A stretch of 64,000 nt of DNA from Pradoshia sp. D12 (GTDB taxonomy: Bacteria > Bacillota > Bacilli > Bacillales > Pradoshiaceae), in the NCBI RefSeq assembly GCF_008935075.1, contig NZ_CP044545.1:3165587-3229586 (forward strand), read 5' to 3'. Below are positions 36,230 through 44,763 of this stretch, piece after piece (the stretch's first letter is position 1; each line of letters starts with the position of its first letter). The position numbers and the translations under genes are program-made. The notes beneath the pieces were generated by a model that saw only the letters and a program-made list of their open reading frames with translations, was not told where the DNA came from and searched no databases.

Positions 36230-36832
36230 ATGGCTCGTTATACAGGTCCAAGCTGGAAACTATCCCGTCGTTTAGGAATTTCCCTAAGCGGTACAGGTAA
36301 AGAATTAGAAAAGCGTCCTTACGCACCAGGACAACACGGTCCTAACCAACGCAAAAAGCTTTCCGAATACGGTTTGCAATTGCAAGAAAAACAAAAACTT
36401 CGTCACATGTACGGTGTGAACGAACGTCAATTCCGCACAATGTTCGATCGTGCTGCTAAAATGCCTGGTAAACAAGGTGAAAACTTCATGATTCTTCTTG
36501 ATTCTCGCCTTGATAACATTGTTTACCGTTTAGGTTTAGCTCGTACTCGTCGTCAAGCTCGTCAGCTTGTAAACCACGGGCACATCTTGGTTGATGGACG
36601 TCGCGTTGACATCCCATCTTACCGTTTAGCTCCTGGTCAAGTAATCGGAGTACGTGAAAAATCCCGTAACCTTGATATCATCAAGGAAGCTATGGAAGTA
36701 AACAACTTCGTACCTGACTACCTAACTTTCGATGCTGACAAGTTAGAAGGTACATTCACTCGCTTACCTGAGCGTTCTGAATTACCAGCTGAAATTAACG
36801 AAGCTCTTATCGTTGAGTTCTACTCTCGTTAA
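36230..36832 (+). CDS. rpsD: 30S ribosomal protein S4
   Basis: A 200-residue S4, a primary 16S rRNA-binding protein and autoregulator. It begins [26 protein letters not shown] and contains the S4 RNA-binding module with [28 protein letters not shown] (about residues 102-130). Codon use is biased toward frequent codons (CGT, GGT, GAA), unlike most neighbours, as expected for a highly expressed gene. AAGGAGGAG lies before the ATG. No zinc-binding cysteines are present, so it is the C-minus form. Confidence 0.98.
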   Translation: MARYTGPSWKLSRRLGISLSGTGKELEKRPYAPGQHGPNQRKKLSEYGLQLQEKQKLRHMYGVNERQFRTMFDRAAKMPGKQGENFMILLDSRLDNIVYRLGLARTRRQARQLVNHGHILVDGRRVDIPSYRLAPGQVIGVREKSRNLDIIKEAMEVNNFVPDYLTFDADKLEGTFTRLPERSELPAEINEALIVEFYSR

Positions 36833-36859
36833 TTAATACGCTTTGTAAATAGCGTATTC

Positions 36860-36892
36860 AAAAACCCTGGAAACCTTGTTTCCAGGGTTTTT
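36860..36892 (+). terminator. Terminator of rpsD
   Basis: A perfect 14-bp stem (36860-36873 and 36879-36892) with CCCTGG core and a T tail. A smaller AATACGCT/AGCGTATT hairpin precedes it at about 36,836-36,858. Confidence 0.92.
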
Positions 36893-37486
36893 ATTTGTGT
36901 AGAAAATATAATTACTAAACTTATAATCAGACTCGAAATATTATTTATAAGAATTATGAAGCAAATGACACTTAATTCTCTCTTTGTTTTTGGAAAAACG
37001 AAGACCAGGCAATACCTTAAAAATTTACCATGACATCATCTGTAAACACCATTAAACGGGACTCCAAACCTAAAACAGATCTTAGGTTTTTCATCCTAAC
37101 AAGATCTGTTTTGGTGTACTTAACATAGCTGTGGACATATCTATTAAATCAATTTCTTTTGGAATACTTTTCAATCACATAAAGTAAAAGCCAGCATCAA
37201 ACTCACTAAAAATCGGAAATTAAATCCCCTCTAACTTTATCTACAAATAGAAATTAGTCACCTCTTCAGATGTATTATAAAAGAACTATATTGTGGATCA
37301 AATTTATCATTCACTTATTAGACAGTACAGTAGAATAACGGTTTGTTACCTCCTTCATTTCAAGACTATCCCAACTATTAGAGTAACTGATACTTATACC
37401 AATCTATACATATTGTAGTAGGCGAGAAAATGAAAAATGAAAAAAATAAAAATCAGAAAAAATATAATAGTTTATTTAATATTTTA
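36893..37486. other. Gene-free stretch between rpsD and the CAP protein gene
   Basis: About 600 AT-rich bases with no convincing open reading frame or ribosome binding site on either strand. The one structured element is the pair of overlapping hairpins at 37,066-37,112, listed separately. The left part carries no recognisable promoter. It could hold a small RNA or be the relic of a lost gene. Confidence 0.6.
37066..37112. promoter_or_regulatory. Two mutually exclusive hairpins
   Basis: Hairpin A pairs AAACCTAA (37066-37073) with TTAGGTTT (37082-37089) and is followed by TT then CATCC. Hairpin B pairs AAAACAGATCTT (37072-37083) with AAGATCTGTTTT (37101-37112). They share bases 37072-37083, so only one can form at a time. 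No gene lies close downstream, so function is open. Confidence 0.5.
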
Positions 37487-37515
37487 TTAACAAACTAATC
37501 AAAAATTGTGATAAT
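37487..37515 (+). promoter_or_regulatory. Promoter of the SH3-G5-CAP gene
   Basis: TTAACA (37487-37492), a 17-base spacer and GATAAT (37510-37515), with an extended -10 TGTGATAAT. The transcript would start near 37,522, giving a leader of about 79 bases. Confidence 0.65.
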
Positions 37516-37543
37516 ATAGTTAATTGTGTAAATTATTACTAAC

Positions 37544-37600
37544 AAAGAGGAGGGGAATTTGTTGGCTTCTTAATTTTAATGAGGAATACCAACAACTAAG
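37544..37600 (+). promoter_or_regulatory. Shine-Dalgarno separated from the start codon by a hairpin
   Basis: The strong site AAAGAGGAGGGG (37544-37555) is 45 bases from the ATG at 37601, too far for direct use. Bases 37561-37593 can fold: GTTGG pairs with CCAAC, then TTCTT with AGGAA/AG, with small internal loops. Folding leaves 5 plus 7 bases between the site and ATG and hides the nearer weak GAGGA. A three-codon reading frame (TTG GCT TCT stop) begins within the hairpin. Confidence 0.55.
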
Positions 37601-38695
37601 ATGAAAAAATATATTGCTGGAATTTTAACTGTTTTCTTAAGTTTTACTGTACTATTTTTAACGAATAGTAATCAGGTTGAGGCTGCTTCCAAAACGATGT
37701 ACGTAACTGCAGACAATTTAAATGTGAGGGAGAAAGCATCATCATCGTCAAAAATTATTACGGCCTTAAAGAAAAATACAAAATTGATTGTAACTAAAAA
37801 GAGCGGTAACTGGGGATATGTCAAAGTTAACAAAAAAAATGGATGGGTATCAATAAATTATTTAACATCCAAGGCTCCCGTAACAAATAAAACAATGTAC
37901 ACTACTGAAAAAACAACCCTGAAAAAGCTAGCAAAAAATAACTCCGGCACGCTGAAAACGATTAACAAAGAGGCAACAATAATTGTTTATTCAACTACTT
38001 CCGATAAATATGCCAAAGCAAAGTACGGTGGAAAAACGGGATGGATTTTAAAATCTAAAGTGAAAGATTCGAAGACAGTTACAACAACTTCAAAAGCAGC
38101 AATAAAATATAAAACAATTAAACAAAATGACAATACTTTAGCAAAAGGCACTACGAAAGTCGTCCAAAAAGGAAGCAACGGAAATCAAACGATCATATAC
38201 AAGAAAACGTTAAAAAATGGAAAGCTAATTAGCACAAAAAAAATATCGTCTAAAGTAACAAAAAAAGCAGTGAATCAAATTATTAAAGTAGGTACTAAAG
38301 AAACTAAAGCATCTAATTATGCAACCGAGGTTCTTCGATTGGTTAACCAAGAACGCGCAAAAGTAAATATAGCACCTTTGAAAAATTTAAATAGTCTTTC
38401 GAAAGTTGCCGAAGTTAAATCAAAAGATATGCGTGATAACAATTATTTCAATCATACAAGCCCCACATACGGGTCTCCGGGAGAAATGGTAAAAAAATTC
38501 AATATTTCTTTCACGATGCTTGGTGAAAATATTGCAGCTGGACAAATTACTCCTGCATCTGTAGTGAACAGTTGGATGAATAGCCCAGGGCACAAAGCGA
38601 ATATTCTCGATGCACGTTATACCCATATCGGAATTGGGTATGCCGAAGGTGGTTCATGGAAACATTATTGGACACAATTATTTTTAAAACAGTAA
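37601..38695 (+). CDS. Secreted SH3-SH3-G5-CAP domain protein
   Basis: A 364-residue exported protein. A signal peptide (about residues 1-29, cleavage after VEA) is followed by a bacterial SH3 domain (31-90: ADNLNVREKASSSSKI ... GWVSINYL), a weaker SH3-like repeat (95-155), a G5-like domain (165-245, lysine-rich beta strands) and a C-terminal CAP/SCP domain (250-364) with VLRLVNQERAKV, FNHTSPTYG, GENIAAG and NSPGHKANIL. SH3b and G5 bind cell wall or its amino sugars, so it is probably wall-associated. CAP proteins of this type occur in spore-forming Bacillaceae; the activity is unknown. Very lysine-rich (basic). It is not part of the B. subtilis order here. Confidence 0.9.
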   Translation: MKKYIAGILTVFLSFTVLFLTNSNQVEAASKTMYVTADNLNVREKASSSSKIITALKKNTKLIVTKKSGNWGYVKVNKKNGWVSINYLTSKAPVTNKTMYTTEKTTLKKLAKNNSGTLKTINKEATIIVYSTTSDKYAKAKYGGKTGWILKSKVKDSKTVTTTSKAAIKYKTIKQNDNTLAKGTTKVVQKGSNGNQTIIYKKTLKNGKLISTKKISSKVTKKAVNQIIKVGTKETKASNYATEVLRLVNQERAKVNIAPLKNLNSLSKVAEVKSKDMRDNNYFNHTSPTYGSPGEMVKKFNISFTMLGENIAAGQITPASVVNSWMNSPGHKANILDARYTHIGIGYAEGGSWKHYWTQLFLKQ

Positions 38696-38782
38696 GTAAA
38701 AATACTTAATATTCATTTCAATTTTATTTCTTTCAACCATTTATAATAAAGCACAATAAGAAAAATATCTTACTATACATTA

Positions 38783-38811
38783 AAAGGGCTGCCTAACCGA
38801 GACAGCCCTTT
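38783..38811. terminator. Bidirectional terminator between the CAP gene and tyrS
   Basis: A 9-bp perfect stem (38783-38791 and 38803-38811) with an 11-base loop lies between convergent genes. Confidence 0.8.
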
Positions 38812-38821
38812 CTTCTTTCTA

Positions 38822-40114
<1,293 letters not shown>

Positions 40115-40120
40115 TTAAAA

Positions 40121-40350
40121 TAAAAAACGCCCCTTCATCTAAATGAAGGGACGATTACTATCGCGGTACCACCCAACTTGCGAAACATATAACTGTCTCG
40201 CCGCTTATCCTTTTAACGGAAAGGTTCCGGCATTCGCTACACAGCTTTACATAAAGCATTCCCGAATGCTGCTCGAGGAGGTAATTCATCATTTCGCTTG
40301 TACCGGTTTACACCACCCACCGGCTCTCTTAAACATTGGCGAACTAACTA
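40121..40350 (-). promoter_or_regulatory. T-box riboswitch of tyrS
   Basis: On the minus strand the leader carries the T-box GGGTGGTACCGCG (40162-40174) followed by a terminator (CGTCCCTTCAT / ATGAAGGGGCG, 40128-40153) with TTTTTT. Stem I begins near AAGAGAGCCGGTGG (about 40,317-40,331). A TAC codon at 40281-40283, in GAATTACCTCC, is the likely tyrosine specifier. Uncharged tRNA-Tyr would favour the antiterminator. A TTGACA -35 lies at 40420-40425. Confidence 0.93.
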
Positions 40351-40487
40351 CTGAAATCCTGTTATCGCATCAAATATATAATATTGGTTATGCTTTTTTT
40401 ACCATAATAACAAACTGTTTGTCAAACCCAATAATTGTATTGTTTCGCTAATATAGAGAAACTATACCTACCTGAAACACTTGCTTA

Positions 40488-40496
40488 TGCTATAAT
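40488..40496 (+). promoter_or_regulatory. Extended -10 promoter of the PBP gene
   Basis: TGCTATAAT is an extended -10 with a perfect hexamer (40491-40496), 28 bases upstream of the PBP start. No good -35 is present, which an extended -10 can tolerate. Confidence 0.65.
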
Positions 40497-40524
40497 GTAT
40501 GTGATTTGTTGGGGGAGTGAATGA

Positions 40525-43410
40525 ATGAAAGATATTTTTATAAAACTTAAAGAAAGGCTTGCGCCATTGTGGGACTTTGTAAACAAACCCGTTGTACAGC
40601 GAAGAGCACGTATTTCCTATCAGGTTATCTGGAATAATCTATTAATCTTCTTAATTGTATCTGTCATCGGGATGGCATTTGCTGGCGGAGTTGGAGCTGG
40701 TTACTTTGCATCTATGGTAAAAGACGAACCAATCAGGAGCAAGGAACAGCTTAAATCAAGTGTGTCCAGTTATGAAGAAACATCTGAGATTTATTTTGCA
40801 AGCAATGTATATATGGGGAAAATGCGTTCTGATCTTGAACGTAAAGCAGTGAAACTGGAAAATGTTTCGGATTACGTTAAGACAGCATTAATTTCCACAG
40901 AAGATTCCTATTTTTATGAGCATAAGGGTGTTGTACCAAAAGCCATCATTCGAGCTTTACTTCAGGAAGTGACAAATTCTTCTGTCCAATCAGGAGGAAG
41001 CACACTGACACAACAATTAATAAAACAACAAATCTTAACGAATGAGGTTTCCTTTGATCGTAAGGCGAAGGAAATCCTGCTGGCATTACGCCTTGAAAAA
41101 TTCATGAAAAAAGATGAGATTTTAGAAGCTTATCTGAATGTCTCACCGTTTGGCAGAAATTCCTCCGGCCGTAATATTGCCGGTGTCCAGGCTGCAGCGG
41201 ATGGCATTTTCGGGGTAGATGCCAAAGATTTAACTCTGCCACAGGCTGCCTTTATTGCGGGATTACCAAAGAATCCATACCTTTATACACCATTTACACA
41301 ATCCGGTGAAGTGAAGGAGGACCTTTCCCCAGGTATCAATCGTATGAAAACAGTTCTTAAAAGAATGTATACCAACGATGCCATTACAAAGGAAGAATAT
41401 GATAAAGCATTAAAATATGATATTAAGAAAGACCTTGCAAAGAAACAAACATATCCTACTGAAAAGTATCCATACTTAACATATGAAGTAGAAAAAAGAG
41501 CAATTGAAATCATGATGCCAATATTGGCAAAGAACGATGGGCTTTCAAGCAAGGATTTAGAAAAAGACGATGACCTATATAAGCAATACTATACTCTGGC
41601 TGATCAGGCCATCCGACAAAATGGCTATCAAATTCATACAACCATAAACAAAAAAATGTATGACAATATGCAAAAAGTCACTAAAAATTACCCTTATTAT
41701 CAGGGTACCCGCCAGGTGGAGAAAAAGAATCCGGATACAGGAGAAACCTATATAGAGAATGAACCAATTGAAGTTGGCGCCATGCTAATTGAAAACTCTA
41801 CCGGAAAAATACTCAGCTTCGTTGGAGGCCGTGATTTTAAACGGGAGCAGCTTAATCATGCTACATCAGCTGTACGTTCAAATGGTTCAACAATGAAGCC
41901 ACTACTTGTATATGCACCAGCAATGGAGTACGGAGTTTCCTATCCAGGCAAAACTTTGGTCAATGCACCTGTGAACATTCGCGGTTGGAGTCCAGGAAAC
42001 TATGCTGGCGGCGGAATTACCGGTATAACCTCTGCACGTGAAGCATTAAAGAGATCCTATAATATACCGGCAGCGGTTCAATATGCGGAAATTATAAATC
42101 GCAACCCAGTAAAATATCTTGAAAAAATGGGCTTCACCTCTTTAGAAAAGCAAGATTATACAAACCTTTCCACGTCTTTGGGTGCATTAGCCAGAGGCGT
42201 AACCGTAGAAGAGAATACGAATGCCTATGCAACATTTGCAAATGGTGGACAATTCGTAGATAGCTATATGATCGAAAAAATAGTAGATTCTAATGGAAAG
42301 ACCATTTACCAACATAAAAAAGCGAAGACGGATGTATTCAGTCCACAAACAGCTTATTTAACAATTGATATGATGAGGGATGTCATCACCTCTGGAACAG
42401 CAGCAGGTTTAAACAGTAAATTGAAGTTTTCAGCCGACTGGGCCGGCAAAACCGGCACTAGCCAGAACTTTCATGATGCCTGGATGGTCGCGACCAATCC
42501 AAATGTCACATTTGGAGTTTGGATGGGATATGATTCAAATGCATCTGTGGATACATATGGAATGAGTTATTCACAGCGAAATCAAACATTATGGGCACAA
42601 TTAATTAATTCAGCTTATGATGTTGCACCAAACTTAGTCGGGACTTCGAAGCGACACCAAATGCCAGGTGGAATTGTATCCAGATCCTATTGCACATTGA
42701 CCGGTTCCCTGGCATCCAAATCATGTATAGATGCAGGACTCGCAAAATCCGATTATTTCAATGCCAAATATCTTCCTTCATCTGAGAACGGCAATTTGGC
42801 AACATCAAGCGAAAGATATGTGTTCATAAATGGTAAGAAATATGTGGCACTGGGGTCTACTCCAGAGGAATTCACAGAAACCGGTCTTGTGATCAATGCC
42901 GACTTTTCTAACATTACAGGAGCAAAATACCTTATTGATAAATCATCTATTACGCCAAAAGGCTCTGAATTTGAAGGGGCAGCTATCGGAGCTTCGAAAA
43001 TGAATGATAACGGGAAAGTACCTGGAGCACCGGCAGTTACTTCAAAGGAGAAAGTCATCAACTGGAAATCTTCTGGTGACTCTGACATAGTTGGATATCG
43101 TGTTTATAGAAATGGTGCTAAAGTAGCCAGTATCAAATCTGACAATACACTCAGCTTTAAAACAGATGGAAATGGAAAGTACTACATTACTGCAGTGGAT
43201 ATAGCTGGTAATGAATCTGCTCCATCCTCTATTATCGAATATAAACCAGCTCCTAAGCCGGAACCTAAGCCTAAAGAAGTAAAAAAAGAGAAGGCAGAAG
43301 ATAAAAAAGAAGACATAGAAGATAAAAAAGAAGAGAAGAAAGATCCAAAAGAAGATGAAAAACCAGTTCATGCCGAAGAACAAGAGCATGATGAAAATAC
43401 AGAGGAATAA
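40525..43410 (+). CDS. Class A penicillin-binding protein (PBP1A family)
   Basis: A 961-residue bifunctional peptidoglycan synthase. A transmembrane helix lies at about residues 37-62. The glycosyltransferase domain has the catalytic glutamate E126 in STEDSYFYEHKG and GGSTLTQQLIKQQ. The transpeptidase has S455-T-M-K458, S511-Y-N513 and K642-T-G644. A fibronectin type III domain (about 833-910, SDIVGYRVYRNG) and a lysine/glutamate-rich tail of about 45 residues follow. It is divergent from tyrS. I know a PBP at this place in the B. cereus group but not in B. subtilis; family naming (ponA or pbp) is left open. GGGGGAG precedes the ATG. Confidence 0.93.
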   Translation: MKDIFIKLKERLAPLWDFVNKPVVQRRARISYQVIWNNLLIFLIVSVIGMAFAGGVGAGYFASMVKDEPIRSKEQLKSSVSSYEETSEIYFASNVYMGKMRSDLERKAVKLENVSDYVKTALISTEDSYFYEHKGVVPKAIIRALLQEVTNSSVQSGGSTLTQQLIKQQILTNEVSFDRKAKEILLALRLEKFMKKDEILEAYLNVSPFGRNSSGRNIAGVQAAADGIFGVDAKDLTLPQAAFIAGLPKNPYLYTPFTQSGEVKEDLSPGINRMKTVLKRMYTNDAITKEEYDKALKYDIKKDLAKKQTYPTEKYPYLTYEVEKRAIEIMMPILAKNDGLSSKDLEKDDDLYKQYYTLADQAIRQNGYQIHTTINKKMYDNMQKVTKNYPYYQGTRQVEKKNPDTGETYIENEPIEVGAMLIENSTGKILSFVGGRDFKREQLNHATSAVRSNGSTMKPLLVYAPAMEYGVSYPGKTLVNAPVNIRGWSPGNYAGGGITGITSAREALKRSYNIPAAVQYAEIINRNPVKYLEKMGFTSLEKQDYTNLSTSLGALARGVTVEENTNAYATFANGGQFVDSYMIEKIVDSNGKTIYQHKKAKTDVFSPQTAYLTIDMMRDVITSGTAAGLNSKLKFSADWAGKTGTSQNFHDAWMVATNPNVTFGVWMGYDSNASVDTYGMSYSQRNQTLWAQLINSAYDVAPNLVGTSKRHQMPGGIVSRSYCTLTGSLASKSCIDAGLAKSDYFNAKYLPSSENGNLATSSERYVFINGKKYVALGSTPEEFTETGLVINADFSNITGAKYLIDKSSITPKGSEFEGAAIGASKMNDNGKVPGAPAVTSKEKVINWKSSGDSDIVGYRVYRNGAKVASIKSDNTLSFKTDGNGKYYITAVDIAGNESAPSSIIEYKPAPKPEPKPKEVKKEKAEDKKEDIEDKKEEKKDPKEDEKPVHAEEQEHDENTEE

Positions 43411-43415
43411 AAAAG

Positions 43416-43459
43416 AGGCTGTTCCAGGTCGGTATCACACTCGACTATCGGAACAGCCT
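43416..43459. terminator. Bidirectional terminator between the PBP gene and the Nudix gene
   Basis: A 10-bp stem AGGCTGTTCC/GGAACAGCCT (43416-43425 and 43450-43459) with an inner GTCG/CGAC. The Nudix stop codon lies inside the loop. Confidence 0.75.
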
Positions 43460-43926
43460 TTCTCTATATCTATCAAACAACTTTTTTTTGCAATCCCCAA
43501 TATATATAGGATTACTTGAATCCCTTTTTATATATTGAATAAGAAAATCTCTGTCCTCAGGATATGTTAACTTCAGTGTTTTTAATTCCTCAAGGTCTTT
43601 CCAGGCAATATCATAAATAAGACCGTCCGGATCCCGAATATTTCTTTCACCACCCATAATCCTCACTATATAGTAGCGAACTTCAGCAGTAATATAGTGT
43701 GTTTCATATATTACCCTTTTTACCTTAACTTCTTCAACAATTTCTGTTAAATATCCCGTTTCTTCTTCCATCTCTCTAATACAGCACTGTTCAAAACTTT
43801 CATCTACTTCTTTACCGCCCGATGGAATAGACCATAATTTTTCTCTTCAGGTTTCCCCTGCAGAACCATTAACAATTGACCATTGTCATTGATACATAGA
43901 CCTGAAGAACCAAACCATTCTTTCAC
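43445..43926 (-). pseudogene. Nudix hydrolase with a single-base frameshift
   Basis: From a GTG at 43926 (AAGGGG site upstream) the frame reads VKEWFGSSGLCINDNG then stops. Shifting by one base at a run of five T (43838-43842 on the plus strand) restores LWSIPSGG and a perfect Nudix box: G-x5-E-x7-REM-x-EE-x-GY. The downstream frame then runs on to 43445. The intact product would have about 160 residues and hydrolyse a nucleoside diphosphate derivative. One lost base in a homopolymer explains everything; a sequencing error or slippage is as possible as true decay. Confidence 0.85.
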
Positions 43927-44161
43927 TTTATCAAGCCCCTTTTAAACTACAATCTTTAATTTCTATATAGCAAAATGATGTTACTTTTCTTCATCATTTA
44001 ATAAAAATAACTCAACAATTTATATGCAATTGCTTTTAGGTAATTTGTTCAATAGTTTCATCGGCATCACTCCATTTCTTTTCTGGCTAATCAATTATCA
44101 ATTTATCTATTTTTACTATCCTATTAAAATTGAAAAACTTATGTAATTGGTAAATGATTTT

Positions 44162-44689
44162 TTATAAAAGTTTACTCATAATTTCCCCTGGTAACCCATC
44201 TATCGCACAGACCTTTTCAGATTTGAATCCAAGATTAGCTAATATTTTTCTCGAAGGAATATTATTAGGGTCTATTATCGCCACTAATTTCTTCAATTCC
44301 GATTTCCTCACTTTTCCAATTAATACTTCGGCAATATCTGTCCCATACCGTTGCCCCCAATGTTCAGGTAGAATCATATAGCCAATTTCAGCTTCGTCAG
44401 TAAGTTTTTCATTTAAAATTAAAGATCCGAGTCCAATGAATCTCTGAACGGAAGCATCAAAAATTTTAAAAGTCCCAAAGTTTTCATGTTTCTTATTACG
44501 TTGCAATATCTTTTGATAGTTCAACCTTGCCTCCTCTAAAGGCAGAGCCCGTTCTGTTATTTGGGCCATAACCTTCTCATTACTTACCAAACTATAATAA
44601 TCCTTAAAATCGGTTTCTTGAAACTTCATTAGGTTAATATTCTTCATTTCCCCCACTCTTCCTGCTAAATGGAATGATATGTATTCCAT
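44162..44689 (-). CDS. GNAT-family N-acetyltransferase (RimJ/RimL-like)
   Basis: A 175-residue acetyltransferase of the RimJ/RimL type. Features are LEEARLNYQKIL early, EIGYMILPEHWGQRYGTDIAEVLIG as the acetyl-CoA-binding motif A region (about residues 103-127) and NIPSRKILANLGFK (motif B). The substrate may be a protein N-terminus or a small amine; it cannot be read from sequence. The start at 44689 has AAAGGA at 9 bases; an ATG at 44647 is the alternative, with GGGGG close by. About 235 AT-rich bases with nothing recognisable separate it from the Nudix gene. Confidence 0.85.
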   Translation of the reverse strand: MEYISFHLAGRVGEMKNINLMKFQETDFKDYYSLVSNEKVMAQITERALPLEEARLNYQKILQRNKKHENFGTFKIFDASVQRFIGLGSLILNEKLTDEAEIGYMILPEHWGQRYGTDIAEVLIGKVRKSELKKLVAIIDPNNIPSRKILANLGFKSEKVCAIDGLPGEIMSKLL

Positions 44690-44719
44690 TTGCTCATATC
44701 CTTTGTAAAAACCAAAAAA

Positions 44720-44760
44720 AGGGGTGTTTATAAGGGTTAAATCACCTTATAAACACCCCT
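44720..44760 (-). terminator. Terminator of acsA
   Basis: A perfect 16-bp stem (44720-44735 and 44745-44760) with a run of seven T on the minus strand, starting 4 bases after the acsA stop. Confidence 0.93.
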
Positions 44761-44763
44761 GTT

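Noticed and set aside
43042-43389. 115-codon Phe-rich frame opposite the PBP tail
   Set aside because: It is the complement of the Lys/Glu-rich tail; Phe/Leu runs are the antisense of AAA/GAA codons.
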